From Citrus sinensis (Eukaryota; Streptophyta; Magnoliopsida; Sapindales; Rutaceae): 64,000 bases of DNA. The stretch's first letter is position 1. The number at the start of each line of letters is the position of its first letter. The translations under genes were made by a program, and so were the position numbers. The notes under the pieces were generated by a model. That model was given only the letters and a program-made list of their open reading frames with translations. It was not told the origin of the DNA and made no database searches. Of the stretch, positions 23,196 to 36,940 are shown piece by piece. The stretch is taken from the NCBI RefSeq assembly GCF_022201045.2, contig NC_068561.1, positions 17,672,501-17,736,500 of the forward strand. Direction: 5' to 3'.

Positions 23196-26100
23196 CAGCA
23201 AGTGAATTTTGTTGAGTTTTGGTTTTGCAGATTCGGAAACAAATAGTAATTCTTTTTTTCTTTTTCTTTTTTTAAACTTGTCCATAGTGACAATATACCC
23301 CATAGTTTTTGGTTGGTTTTACAGGCTCATGTTCAAAGAAAAAGAGTTGTGCATGCAATTCAAATACTCGCAAGACTGAATGGTTATGTTCTAAAAATTT
23401 TTTAGTTCAAGCCATGACTCGAACTTTAAATAAACTTAATCTGAGCAGGCAGCATTCAGTCAAATGAAAATAAAGATGATTGAGCTCAGATGCACAATGT
23501 TTCGCCCAAGCGGCGATAACGAAAATTGAAACGTGCAATGTTCAATTCTTGCGCAAGCTTCGTCGTACGGCCAATTAAAAGCCCATTCAATATACACTAC
23601 TGATGTTTGATTAAACTTTTCTGCGATGTGGGACACGCCAACTCATTTGTTTTATGTTTTTGCAGGACTCTTAAAAACCCTTGAAACAACAGGACTCAAA
23701 GTGAAAGTGGGAAGAAAAATTATAATTACATTAGTCTACTAAGTACTACTACTAGTAATTCTCAGAACTCAGAAGCAGGAACCAAAGAAACAAAGTAAAA
23801 AATTTGCCAGAAATATCATTCAATCACAGAGTTAGAGTCAATTCTTTTCGGCTCTTCAGTAATTGCTGGCGTTTAATCGTCAAAAGCATCAGCAGTAAAG
23901 AATAAACACAACTCTTTGTTTTATTTGTTTTCTTGGTGCTTGGGGATATAAAATCATACGAAAATTTGTCCCTGAATCAGAATTTTTAATAATTTTGAAG
24001 GTTATGTGTATGTCTATATATATATAAATGTTTCAATCGGGATATTTAAATTGCGGGAATGTCCGGAAAATACATAAACCGTGCGGTTTAAACACTTAAA
24101 GTTGTAAGCCTTTAAAATTCTACAGTTTTAAAGATTTTCTGAATTTTTTCAGTACTTTAAGACTCCAGACCAGAAAACTATATATATATATATATATATA
24201 TATTAATTTATTTATCAAAAAGGGAAAAATGTATTTTCTATGCTGAGACTTAGTTGAGCGGGATGGCAATGGGCCTCTGACAGTTAGCTTTCTCGCTTCA
24301 CATGGAACAAGTGAACCCTTTGTTCTATGGGCTGCCGTTTCAATAAGAAGCCCGTTTTTTTTTCAATGTTTCTAAATCACACTGAGAAAGAAAGAAAATG
24401 AGTAGTGAGCTTCATTATTAGGTACAATGATTTGGGCAATATAGATTCAAAGAACGCAATAACAGAGTTTTGTATTTCTAATTAATGATCATACCGCTGT
24501 GATTTAATTATTAGGTTTGTGATGTTATATAAACGATCGACTTATTGAACCGAATAACAATTGGTTTAAAGATTGTATGATTGGTTAATTAAGAGATATA
24601 TCACATAACATATCTCCTAAACCTTGCACAATTAAAACCCATCTATGAAGAAACATGCACTTGCAATTGGATTAGGTTACCTTCCTAACCTTTTAAAAAA
24701 CCTCTAAAACATATATTTTTTTTTATTGGAAATGAATGAATAAGATTTAACTTTTTTATTTCTTTTATTTATCAACTACAAATCACTATTTAAATTTTTA
24801 ACGACAAAAAAATCCTGATCTTTTACAATTTTCATGGGGATTATTGTACAATATATTGTTGACCATTATACCATGCACAAGAATAGGTAGTATTTGAAAA
24901 ATTCACTTTTCTAATGAGTAATATCTTAAAAATAAGGGCCAAACTAAAGGACCGTAAACTACAATCTTTAATAAACCACATTGAATTGAAGTGTGTAATA
25001 TTTTCGTATTTTAATTAAGTCCTTATTTTATTAAATGAGGGATCCCTCGTTCTAATCAGAAAGCTATATTCTTGAGGATCCTAACTCGGCTGCATGCATG
25101 CCAACTGGTGTTCCAATGTATGTATTGCAAATACTTCAAACGAAACAATGTTCCAATCGATAATGATTTTAATTTGTTCACAATTCGGTGCCCTGTCGTC
25201 TCACACACAGTATTTGATGTATCACACGAGCTAATTAATTCATTATTGTACATTGTATCATGATCTTGAAGATCAGCTGGCCAGCAGAAGTCATCGATCG
25301 ATCTTTTCTGATTATAACTCAAAGAGCAAGAAATGACTCATTCTGCTATTTTGTGGGGGATTGAATTAATAGCTAAGTAGCTAGCTAGTAGCTGTCCTAC
25401 GAATGAATAATATACGTGATCCTTGATAAAATTTTAGATCCTAGGGCTATGATCATTCAGTTTGGTTGTTTTTCAAACTCATGTATTGGATTTGATTTGC
25501 CGAGCATCCCACTTGTGAGGAAATCAGACATAGACATTTAATGGCAAAATCTGCTCTATGCATCGATCAATTTCTTTCTCTTCATGATGATACACATTAA
25601 ACCGTACGCGTTTTCGATCAAATTGTTATCTTTCGAAGCCAAAACACAGCCCGTGAACTTTAATATTGTCACAAAGTCTCACGTCACAACAGATTTATGT
25701 TTGTTTGTTGTCATTCACTCATCAAAGACCCCACAAAATATGCCAAAAGGCTTTGATTATTGATAACCATTTATAGGCATACAATTGCTTGCGAAGGTAT
25801 GTATACAATAAATTAACTGCTAAGATTTTTTTTAATACTAATTAATGTTGGGTCTATGCCGAAGAATTTCAAAAATTTTTTTTTTTTGGTTAAGTGATTT
25901 CTTTATTATGATATCAAAACCTAGATTTCATGTTCAAACTCTCACATGCACACTTTGTATATCAATTAACTTCATGATAGGGTTATTCGTATGTGAACTG
26001 TAAACTTCAATTAATGTATGTGGACAGATATAGAGCTGTCAAGAATTGTGAAGCTTGATTGAGACTTGAGAACACGGCTTTGCTCGTTTGATTGCAGCTA

Positions 26101-27549
26101 ACTTTTATTTTTATTTTTAATGCTTTACTCGCTAGGTTGATGTGAGCCCTTACCCTACGCCACTTTCACAATGGAAAGTGACCTGCTTAAATTAACTCAT
26201 CATATTTTGCAAATAGAGAGCTGCATCAAGGCCTTTGAAAACTTTTTCACTTTTCAAGTACTTCAAGATATATGTTTTCATCATCAAAACTTGAATGTTT
26301 TCTTTTATGATGTTTACCCAATGATCCATTCCAAAACCTAAAAGTTAAAAGTTCATTGATATGTATGTAGCTAATACGTGTAAGCGATATGCAACTCATG
26401 CCATAATTTAATTTAAATATTGCAGCTCTTTGGTGTGTGAAGAGTTAAAGAATATTACATCAACATATAAAACTTGATATGCAAACAAAGAGACTGTGGA
26501 GTTTGAATACGTCCCTTCACTGATCACGTGATATGAGTTATAATAGAGTAGGGAAAATGTCAAAACCCCCAGAACCCATCAAACTCCCGTGCCGTTAAAA
26601 AATAATTAAATGATACTGTGGAGTTTCGACTTTTTTTTTTTCAATCTTTTATTGTTTTACTCTGGATGTACTGATGTGCCGAACCCTAAATCAAATTATC
26701 AAATGATAGTTAGACCCATGAAAGTAAACATTTGATCGATCACACTAAGCTTCTCTCTGATGATCTAAGTCGACATGTCATTTAAGAGAACGTTGGTAGC
26801 TAGGGGTTAATTCTAATTGTTTCCGAACATCTGCATATGGTCGCTTATTCTATAGCATTGTCTCTCAATATATACCAGCGTCTCGAACTTCAAGGTACGG
26901 GAATCTCATTTGCCAGAAAAGCAGGTTCAGAAAATAAAAGGTTTTGTCACGAGACCCTTTTCCAAATTTGCACTATTTGTTCATTTGCTGCAATATCCGT
27001 ATTGTCTGATTGGACATTCAATCATGCATTCTCTTCTCTTCACTCTTCTGTATTTTTTGATCAGGAAAAAAATGGCTTACAGATCAGCAATGCACCAACA
27101 TTCTAACAATTTGCATCTCGTTATTTATTTTTTTATGCGACACACACAGTAAGGACAATTATGGTGCATCGAGTTTAATTAATTATTCTAAATCATACTC
27201 CCTTATTGCCTTGCAACATATGCCGTCAGCTACATATTATTAAACCAACTTTTCTCAGATCGTGGGAGAGGAGAACCATCAAATCGTAGAAGAATAATTG
27301 CCACAAACTCTCGCTTGTTGCAGTGGCTGACAAGTTGTCTCTTTTAATTTTTTGTCATAGAAGCATCTTAAGGTTCACGAATTTTCGGTAAAAGAATAGG
27401 AAGATTTACGCTTTCTTCCTATAATTTTCGTTTCTTATCAGATATTCTCTTGCAATTTTAATAATAGCTCGTTATTTTCACGATATCAAAATTTTAATGA
27501 AAAAATTATTATTTTGTCACTAGAAAGTTTTTTAGTTTTGACATTACCG

Positions 27550-27820
27550 GTGCGTTTGGGATTGAAATTGGGCAGTTGTAGCTTAAAAGCTACAGTACTA
27601 AAGTGTTTGGTAAACACTAACTGCTGTAATTTGGAAGCTATGTTTATATGATTTTTCACTTATATAATGAAAAATCTATTATATTTTAAATAATTTTATC
27701 AAAATTATTATTTAAAATTTACATTTACTATATATTATTAACTTTTATTTCATAATTATAATTTTTTTCCACAGTAGCTGTAACTTAAAAGTTACAGTAC
27801 CTCAATTCCAAACTCACCCT
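27550..27820. mobile_element. MITE-like element, ~270 bp
   Basis: The left end ggtgcgtttgggattga and the reverse complement of the right end, ggtgagtttggaattga, match at 14 of 17 positions. Just inside each end lies a self-complementary block (gtagcttaaaagctac left, gtaacttaaaagttac right). No coding capacity. The flanking target duplication is unclear (possibly three bases), so the superfamily is open; ends of the ggtgtgtttgg type are common in PIF/Harbinger and hAT MITEs. Confidence 0.6.
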
Positions 27821-30800
27821 ACAAAACTGTAGGGGAGTAAATGGTAAAAATTCTGAAAGGAATATGAACTTTTTAATTTCTTTTCAATTTTTGAGATTTT
27901 TTCCAATAAAGATAAATATAGCTGAAGTTAATAAATCATGTTTATTATGAATTACATATTTGGAAGATAAATTACTGATTTATAATGATCGATATTGAAT
28001 CTTCTTTAAATAGGCATTGGAGCCATTTGAATAATAAGAGAGTAGACCTATATTGCCTTTGTATTTGTTAAGGACCAGACAAAAAGGCTAACATATATGT
28101 GATAAAGGGTGTTAAGAGAATAATTTTTCATCAGCTGGGAAATGATATTGGGCTCAATATTTATGTTTTGAGGCAACCTTTTAACTCACGAGCCATCTTT
28201 TGATTATAACTTAACTAGGCTTATGGGTTTCCTTATGCTATTATAGCAATAAAAAATTCCACAATACCAAATATTACCAACCCATTTCTGATCATCATAT
28301 TAGCGGTCAAACTGTCAAAGTGATTATTCACAATTTTATCTTTGTATTTCTTTTAGTTTTCATTATTTTTGTAAAGACAATTGAAAAAGGAGGGGGAAGG
28401 TGATTGAGAAGAATGTGAGGGACGAGATAGTTCAATTTAAAATTTTTTAATCAGGAGATTTCGTTCAAAAAAGCTGAAGAAATAGCAATTCTAAGTCCTA
28501 TCAAACAGGGATAGTTTGGTTAAGAAAATGAGAAAACAATGTAAATTAAACGTCTTGCTCTCAAGTTTCAACTGATAAAATGTTGCATTAAAATGACCCC
28601 ATTATACAGTGAAAAAGTTTCTTTGACAAACGGATGATAAATATATTTCCCGCTACAATCCTTTGATATGTGACTGGAACTAAATTTCATTTTGACACGA
28701 AAATATAGCAAATATCATTGCCCTTATACTATACATATATGAAAATCATTCAACGGCCATTATCGAATACGTATGTGAAAGATAAATCCCTGATTATGAT
28801 AACTGATTTCTTATTTTTATGTTGTTGGATCTTTTGTATAAACTATGTTCTTTATTGCTGTCACATCCTAAATACGTAATTTCCTCTTTTCTCGTATGAT
28901 TTGGTTGAATCAAATTCTAGAGTTACGATGAATATACAGAAGAAATGGTCAATATTTAGAAAACATAATTAATGGTTTTGATTATTTATTCATTTATATG
29001 TCCTAACGGTCACGATTCTTAATAATCTTGGTATGCATGTTATGATGACCCTGATTAAGTTACCTAAAACAAATTTCATAATTTCTCTTTTATTTGTATA
29101 TGATTACGCACGGCTTTATGTTGATAAGCTCAAAGTCACCCTCAATTGACAAAATATTGAAGATTATCCAATTTCGCAGGTAATTCGTGTCCAATTTTTC
29201 AACATATTCATCGAGCCAAATAGTAAATAGACTAAAATCCCTTCGAGGAAAAAAACAAATTAATTACATCAACTTCACTGCAACCATGCTCAGCACTTAA
29301 TCATTACACCTATCAAGAAAGAGAGAGAACACGTGTTGCTGATTATTCTTCAAATAATAGTCCTTCTGCATGATGCGATTAGAAATAATTCATTTGATGG
29401 GGGCCATCTCTTCCGGCTTGCAAAAGTAGGAAGAAAAGTTCTGATTATCACCAGAACCAGACCAGAAGTTTGTGCATGGCACGACTTTGATGTGGAATTT
29501 CATCACAACGTTGAACATTCAAGAAACAACTATTAGTTGTAATCTCAAGATTTTGATTGTAAATTAAAAAATTACAATACGTTAACATGAAGAAATATAA
29601 GAAATTATAGGGGAGATTCATAGCTCCTAGACTCCTGTACAAAACCCTACCGAGCAAATTGGAACTAGGGCAACAGACAAGATTGGAGCAGTTTATGTAA
29701 GTGGCGGATTGTTTTGTTGTGATGATTAAAGCGCACACATGTGAATAGCGTACACAGTACTGATGATTTGTTTGTGTGGAATGGAGACAATAAACGTAGA
29801 GGAATGCAACGCGGATATAAAATCTCCCTTTCTTGATTCATGCATATACATATATGTGTGTGCGTGTGTGTACATGTGCATTTTATCATGTACATATATG
29901 TATGGTCAACCTCCAGGAAGCGTATCAATTAAAACCATATGTGCGTATGTAGTTTTATTCGTTGATTGATGGCTAGGAACAACCTTAATATAGTTGTATG
30001 GAAAAATCATTAGAATTATTTTGTTACTGGTAACAAGTTACCTACTAGTAGTCACAAGTTTATTGTTCCATGTAGATTAATTTGGAATGCGTGAGCAGAA
30101 CTTGACAAATTTTTGCAACAAACAAGCTGGGAAATGTAACAAAAATGCCGTAAGATATAATTAAATCCCGATTTTTATGATAACACACTTGCTAATATTT
30201 AGCAAAAATATCAGGAACTATATGCATATACAGTATCACTAGCTACTTGCTTCTCTGTTTAATCCTATAAGCTTGCGAATAAATTCCATGTTCTAGTAAC
30301 TTTGAACCGTAAGATATTTAAATTAAGAACATTTACGAAAATTGTATTTCCATTCTTGTCCAATTTCAAAATGGATCCAAGACCTAATTCAAACAAGGTA
30401 ACACATAAACGCAAAAAATAAAAAATAAAAAAACTTCAAAAGTTTATTGGGTTTTATTTTCCATATTTAAATGCAAAAATTGGTTGTTATGACTCTTACC
30501 ATTTCCGTTCTTGTCGTAACATATATCATGATAGCAATCTCAAGCTTTATCATATATGCATCATATAGTGATTTTAACATTATCATATGCGTATAACACA
30601 ATAATTTAATAATTTATGTCGAAAGACTTGATCGAATAATTTTCAAATAATTTATTTTTTAAATGAAGGCACCTGAGTTCGAATCTTAAAGATATAGAAG
30701 CTTAAAAATCATATCTTTTTTAAAAAAGTACTTGACTTATAAGGATCTTCGTATTGAATTTTTTACCCGATTCTGATGATCTAAGCTAATAGTACATGCA

Positions 30801-31467
30801 TGCTGTAAATCTCACTTCTGATCGAACCTGCGGAAGCCTCTCACAGACAAGTGATTAATGAAGTTGAATTTGAAGTAGGTATGCCAAATATGATGCCCAT
30901 TTTATGGGAAGGAGAGTGAAAGCACAAACATGCCACGTGGATGACAGAGAGAAGTAGATGACTGGGGCTATAATGGTCCGCGTTTAAGGGGGAGGAATTC
31001 GCTCGTGAAAGAGAAATGGAACAAAACAGAGTCGAGTGTGTATCGAAAGGCATCGAAGGATGCGTCAATGTTTGTTTAGCTGTCACTCAATCCTCCTCCG
31101 AAATAAATTAAAAAAATAAAATGAAATAAAATAATTAGAACTGCTCTTTGCTCACGGTCACGGGGAAATTTTATTATCTCTCTTTCTCTCTCGCCGTCAC
31201 GCTTTTGTCCACTCTCTCTCATGCAAAAATGTCATCCTCGATCCCGTTAATTTATATAGCTGTCCTTGTACATACCTAATATTGCCCCTCCTCTCACCTT
31301 CTTCTTTCTTTTTAGTTCTACAGCAATTTTATTTGTTTTTTTAAATCTTTTTTTTCTACACAACTAGTTGATTCAACTTTTATTGATGATTATAAGCGAC
31401 GATGGATGCGTCCAATGGTTACGTTCCAAGGACCAAGATCCAAACATTAAAATTTCCCGCAATTCTC

Positions 31468-31468
<1 letters not shown>

Positions 31469-31502
<34 letters not shown>
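31469..31502. repeat. Compound (TC)n(TA)n microsatellite
   Basis: A run of about ten TC units passes directly into about seven TA units. Confidence 0.9.
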
Positions 31503-32401
31503 CGAATTATTTTGATCAGAACATGTGCGCCTATCTTAAACCATCTTAATTTAGTTACACATGCGATGCATGGATGCATGCTTTAATAGTTTGTGAAATA
31601 GGAAAATAACTTACCAGTGCATATATGTTTTATATTTCTCAAATAATGACATAATTTTTCTATCTTTGGTCAATGGGTCCAAAACTCCTGTTATTTGGAT
31701 TCCATGCTAATATGAACTTATGCTGAGCTCAATTATTATGTATATACATCTGAATGTACGGATAATTAATTTTATCTATGTAATGTAAATACATATGTGG
31801 CATGATTAATATCGTAAAAGTTGAGAACAACTTAGTTGAACATGAGAAATTTTTTGAAATATATTTCACTTTCAAATTTTATGAGTTAATTAAATAGTTT
31901 TTTTAATTAAAAAAATAAAAGCATAACATGATGGAAACTTACTTTCTTCCTAATCCATGTAAGTGAGTTCAATTAAACTCTAAGTCTCTTGTATCACATC
32001 AAGAGGCTTTGCCTACTCAACTAACTAGTCAGCACCCACAAATATAAATACTCTTTACATTAATTGTTAAGACCAAAATTCTATGTTATAATGGTAATCT
32101 TGTTTGGTACATACCAGGGGGAAAAAAATTATATCCTCATATGAGAAATTGTATAAAATAAGGAATTTGATTGTTATTACACCTATATGTGCTTGATTAT
32201 GCTTATGGATGGAACCCTAGCTTTTATTGGGAAGAATCGTTGTCATGGACAATGAGGTTATTTTCGTAAACTTGCTGCAGTCAATAATAATAAATTCATG
32301 TGGGGAAACGGAGACACTCATGCAGGAAACAAACAAGATATTACTATGAGTTGGTGATCTCATCTCTTCTTTTAAAACCCCGTAAAGCTCACGGTGAAAA
32401 C

Positions 32402-32428
32402 ATGGGCAAAGCCGAAGAGATCAGATAA
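32402..32428 (+). promoter_or_regulatory. Upstream ORF, 8 codons, before HLH gene
   Basis: ATG at 32402 opens a frame of eight codons (MGKAEEIR) closed by TAA at 32426-32428, 16 bases before the main start at 32445. If the mRNA begins upstream, ribosomes would meet this frame first, so it could reduce translation of the regulator. Whether it is in the transcript is not known. Confidence 0.4.
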
Positions 32429-32444
32429 TAAGAAAAGCAGAAGC

Positions 32445-33730
32445 ATGTCTTCAAGGGAGCAAAATAAAGCAGCTTTGTACGAGAAGTTGATGCTGCTTCG
32501 TGATGTTACCAACTCTACTTCTGTAAAAAAAAAAAAACCTAATCTCTTTTATCTCTTCATTTCACTTAGCTTTGAGATTGGACTAGAAACCCTAAAGCAA
32601 TATTTCACCAACAAGAAAGCCGGAAATGAATACAAACAAAATTTATTTTTCTTGATTTATTTTATCCTTGATTATATATCCCATCTGCTGGTTTTTAGAT
32701 GAGAGTGAAAAATAGACCGAGTTGATGGATCAATATATGGAAATGATTATTGATATGTTGAATTTGTGTGATTGGCAGATGAACAAAACCTCGATCGTAG
32801 TGGACGCATCAAAATATATAGAGGAGTTGAAGCAACAAGTAGAAACTCTGAACCAAGAGATTGGAACCTCAGAAGCTTCAACAGTCGAAAATTCGTTACC
32901 TGTGGTGCATAATCCTTGTTTCTTTTATCCACATCTCTATCTCAAAATTTGAATTTGTACTTATTTAAGGGGTTACTTGATAATGAGTATAGTAAGATAC
33001 TCTTTACTAACTTAAATTAATTATATTACTTTTGTGCTTCCGCAGGTTACAGTGGAAACTCTAGAAAAGGGTTTCCTCATTAACGTGTATTTAGAAAAGA
33101 ATTGCTCAGGTTTATTGGTCTCAGTATTAGAAGCCTTCGAGGATCTGGGGCTTGAAGTGCTTGATGCTAGGGTTTCTTGTTCAGACAGGTTCCAACTAGA
33201 AGCTGTTGGAGGAGATGTAAGGAATACAACTTTTTCAAATCTTTTAATTTGAAACTGAATTTTATTAATTCATGATAGCCGAAGCTTGCATTCATTACAG
33301 TACATACATATTAATTACAGATGTGTCTAATTCTCCGAAGCTTCCTGTAATTCTGTACTTGGGTAAACTATTATAACTCGTGAGTTGTAAAAGTTTTGCA
33401 CCACATATTTCAGATTTTTAATTGCAAATACTGACAATGCTATTGGGTGGTTCCCATTATTAGAGAACAATATATTTTATTTTCTCTTCATTTATCTGTA
33501 TTTGTATATCTTGTATTGCATGTCTTACAATTTCATTCAATCTCTGTATGCTCAAGCTATATGCATACGCTTTCTGTAATCAGCAGATGACTGTTACAAC
33601 ATTACTCATTGTTATTTATTGGCACAAGTTCTTGCAGCATATTGAAGGGCACGCTGACGGCATCGATGCTCAAGTGGTGAAAGAAGCTGTGTTGCAGGCT
33701 ATCAAGAATGTACAGGATTCAGAACAGTGA
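32445..33730 (+). CDS. Atypical HLH/ACT-like transcription regulator, 155 aa
   Basis: Four exons (32445-32522, 32779-32904, 33046-33216, 33638-33730), all phase 0 and GT-AG, give 155 aa. Residues 1-50 form helix-loop-helix: SREQNKAALYEKLMLLRD, a short loop, then TSIVVDASKYIEELKQQVE, as in plant bHLH helix 2 with leucine-zipper-like continuation. The basic DNA-binding region before helix 1 is missing, so it is expected to dimerise and modulate other bHLH factors rather than bind an E-box itself. Residues 69-150 (VTVETLEKGFLINV..., DLGLEVLDARVSC) are the ACT-like dimerisation fold common C-terminal to plant bHLHs. From memory it matches the small SCREAM-like group (At2g40435/At3g56220). ATG 32445 is the first in-frame ATG; upstream in-frame codons have none. 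Confidence 0.85.
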
Positions 33731-34814
33731 ATGAGAAAATTAAAGTAATTTTCCATCAATTTTTGTTTAATTTCCTCAATTTGGCCGCTTCATCCCTTTG
33801 TTAGAGTTTACAAGCATGAACTAATGAAGGGAGGTTTCAGTTCTTCTCATATTAAACTAAGATACATATACATTATTGATTGTATCATTTCAACCAAATT
33901 CAGTCTTCACGCTCCATTGGAGATCTAGGTAACTGCTAGCCCTTCAGTCAAGAACCAATTTATATATTTGTTTACGAGTACAATGCTCCTTTAAATTCCT
34001 TAAGTATTGTATGAATGGATACAAAACTCATCCTTTCGTGGAATTCCAATGATGAGGTTTTATCCGTTGAACTGACAACCACAATGCTCGTTATAATTGG
34101 CTAATAGAACTAGCTAGTGTCTGCTGCGCGAAGAAGTTAGTTACAATTATTACACTGGAGTTTGTCTTAAAATTTGTAGACACTAGATCAGAGAAATATT
34201 GTCTCTCCAGCATCTTAATAACATTTCTATACCCATTAAAGAAATGGAATCCTAAGCGTCAAACTTCTAAAATAAGAACGAAAAGCAATGAAGCATATGA
34301 TAAACTAATCCAAGTTATGTTTGTTTAGTCGTACTACGCTGACTATTTTAATAATGTAATTCAAATTAATGTTTGTTTAGCCTTATTAAGCTGCTAGTTT
34401 TGTGGTGAAATTCAGGGGCACCAGCATTTGAATGGAGGTTTATAAAATAAAAAATAAGACACAATCATAAGTTGATAAAAGAGTTGTCATTAACTTATTT
34501 ATCTACTTCTGCCCCAAGTGGGAGAAGTTAATGAACGGATTCGCAACGCATGTAACGCAATGAGCTAAAAATGGTCAGAAAAGGAATATCAATTTGTAGC
34601 TTTAACAAATATATATTTTCGTTAATTTTATGTTGCTATTATATATAAATGTAAAATATTAGCCTACTGGTTGGAAGACCTTGGAGTTATTGGAAGGAAT
34701 CTTAGAATTGAAATGATGAAACAATGTCTGAATCATTGAATGAACTGTTAACTAGCTAAATGCAATAATTAATATAAGATAGTACAAGGGGACATATCGG
34801 ATTTGCCTGGTGAA
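33731..34814. other. Intergenic, 3' side of HLH gene
   Basis: 3' UTR and spacer; no gene or clear repeat seen. Confidence 0.35.
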
Positions 34815-35315
34815 TGTTGGGGCTATATGCCTCCAATAGCATAGACTTGAACTTCTCAATTATGGAGAGCGCAAACCTTTATTGGCAAGAGGATGTGGTT
34901 AAAAAAAAAACCTTAGAAAAAATAATAATAAAAAGATAAAAATTTATTTTGGTCACATCTTAGAATGGACAATAAAAATGAGTCAATTGAAGTTATAAGT
35001 AAAATACGTCTTTTCATCCAATAAGTTAACATTTTGGGGCAATGCCTAAATATTATAGGCTCCATCCCTAACAAATGATATCAGAACCAGACCTTAGTAG
35101 TGGGAATGTGGTGGTGGAAGAGATGCGTTGGATGAAATTATTGTGGTTTCATCTGAGAAAAAATTATTAAGTTGTGTTGCATATTAGTTATTAAAGGGAA
35201 TCAATTGAGCGTATAAGTATTGATCAATTGGCTAATAAGTAAGATAAGTCTCTCCATACAATAAACTAGTCTTTTAGAGTTGATAACTAGATATTTTAGG
35301 CCCGAAACCCCCAAC
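34815..35315. mobile_element. TRIM-like element (short terminal-repeat retroelement remnant)
   Basis: The segment begins tgttgggg and ends acccccaaca. Two related blocks about 245 bases apart resemble short LTRs: each has an aataagtta.../aataaactagt... stretch, then atattttaggc/atattataggc, then a c-rich end in aaca (35077 and 35315). Directly after the first is atgatatcagaaccag, similar to the tggtatcagagc primer-binding site complementary to initiator tRNA-Met. No target duplication could be matched, so borders are provisional. Confidence 0.35.
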
Positions 35316-35977
35316 ACGCATCATTAGTAAAGGCAATTTAAGGAACTTCTTTTTCTATTAGTGTTTAGTTCCCTTAATTAGGTAGAGCGTTTTGAATACC
35401 TCTTATCCCTCAACTATTTTCATGATATTTAATAATCCATTGGCACTGAAAATTTAAAGGAAAAGAGAGATAAATGGTGATTTTCTTGATATATATTTGA
35501 TCTTAGGAATATAAAACATATTTTTATTATAAGAATAAATGTTTAAAAAAAATCTTATTATTAACTTTTTATTGACACCAAGATCTATATTGTTTATTTT
35601 TGTATTTTTTTACTTTAATTTCAATTTACAATGAGGGTAATACTATAAAATTATGGTGTTAAAAAGAGTTATTGTATATTTTATAAATAATAAAAGAGTA
35701 AGTAGCATATTAATTTGAGTATGAGGGAAACTGACAATTTCCTTAAAATATAAGTGCCTCTCAAATGGTGCATTATTATTTAGATAAACAACCTGGAATC
35801 AATTTAGACAAACAAAGTAGAGTAGACCAGCAAAAATGATTATTGACCTTATTATTTCTTTTTCCAAAATTTTCTAGAGTTCGTGTTTTGCATAAAATTT
35901 CAAGCCTAATGTTTTTCCCTCCGCCAATGGTGAATCGTTGCCTTCACCATGGTGAGGATAGCCACTAGAGCACCCTG
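35316..35977. other. Intergenic, AT-rich
   Basis: Spacer between the TRIM-like segment and the MULE; nothing recognisable. Confidence 0.35.
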
Positions 35978-36940
35978 AAGATCAATAGGAAATTTACCCA
36001 TTTGACCACCTTCCAAATTTTAATATAAAAAAAAACCACTCTCCACGTTTTCTTATAATAGTAACCATTTACAAGGTTCTTAGACCAAAATACTCTTAAG
36101 TTCTCAAAACTATTACAAACAAAATATTTCGCCCAACAACGCCCAAAAACATCTCCCATCGCCCCAACTATACATGCCTTGAATTCCAACAATTTCCTTC
36201 ACTTCCCGTGGTAATTTGCTTCACTTCGGGTGGCAATTTGTGTGAGTTTTAGTTTGATTCCAACAAGTTCCTTCACTTTCGAGTTTAGCATCTTAGGTAT
36301 TCTCTTGATTTTTTAATTAATTTAGAATATATGTTGTTTAAATTGCTTGGTTGATTTATCATTGATCATAGTTAATCATTAGGATATGTATTAGATATGA
36401 AAATATTAGAGCTTTCTTGAGATTGAGATATCTAATAAATGGCACGCTAAATATTTATTTCAATGCCCCTAAGAAATTATTGATCTAAATTTACAGTTAT
36501 TTTGAGGTTAAAAAGAAGGTTGGTGTGCCAGCCAATCAAGAACATGGGTGGTTGCCCGTGTTGCCCAAAATTTGGCCACGCCAAGCTTAGGCAACGCGAG
36601 TGGCTTTCCCCCATCGCCCAACCAAATAGCCATGCGTGGCACAAGAGGCTTGGCAACACAGGCAACATGCTTGAGTCGCCCAGAATTGGTTGGGCAATAC
36701 ATGTTGTCGCCCATATATATGCGTTGCATGTGTTCTAGGCGACAATTTTTTTCAAATGTTTTAATTTTTTAAAAAATATTTATGTTAATGTTGTCTTAAT
36801 TTATTGTTTAGATGTGCTCGACAAGCATATGCATCCTTGGTCATTGAAGAAACCAATCAAGGATCACTTCCCAGGTTACGTTACAAATTTAACGAGATTT
36901 AATTTTGTGACTACACGTATATAGACCAAGTTAACTGATA

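Larger units (their letters stand above)
23196..32394. other. Gene-poor 9.2-kb spacer
   Basis: I see no gene in this long stretch. Frames such as 25056-25322, 26837-27152, 29333-29738 and 30841-31086 lack domains, often start with non-ATG codons and have no plausible exon partners. It holds a (TA)n run at 24179-24201, a MITE at 27550-27820, GT-rich DNA near 29853-29880, and a CT/TA microsatellite at 31469-31502. A G-box (gccacgtgg) lies at about 30931. Non-coding RNAs cannot be excluded. Confidence 0.4.

Noticed and set aside
29333..29536. 67-codon frame in the 23-32 kb spacer
   Set aside because: Begins with GTG, no domain recognised, and overlaps frames on the other strand of equal quality.
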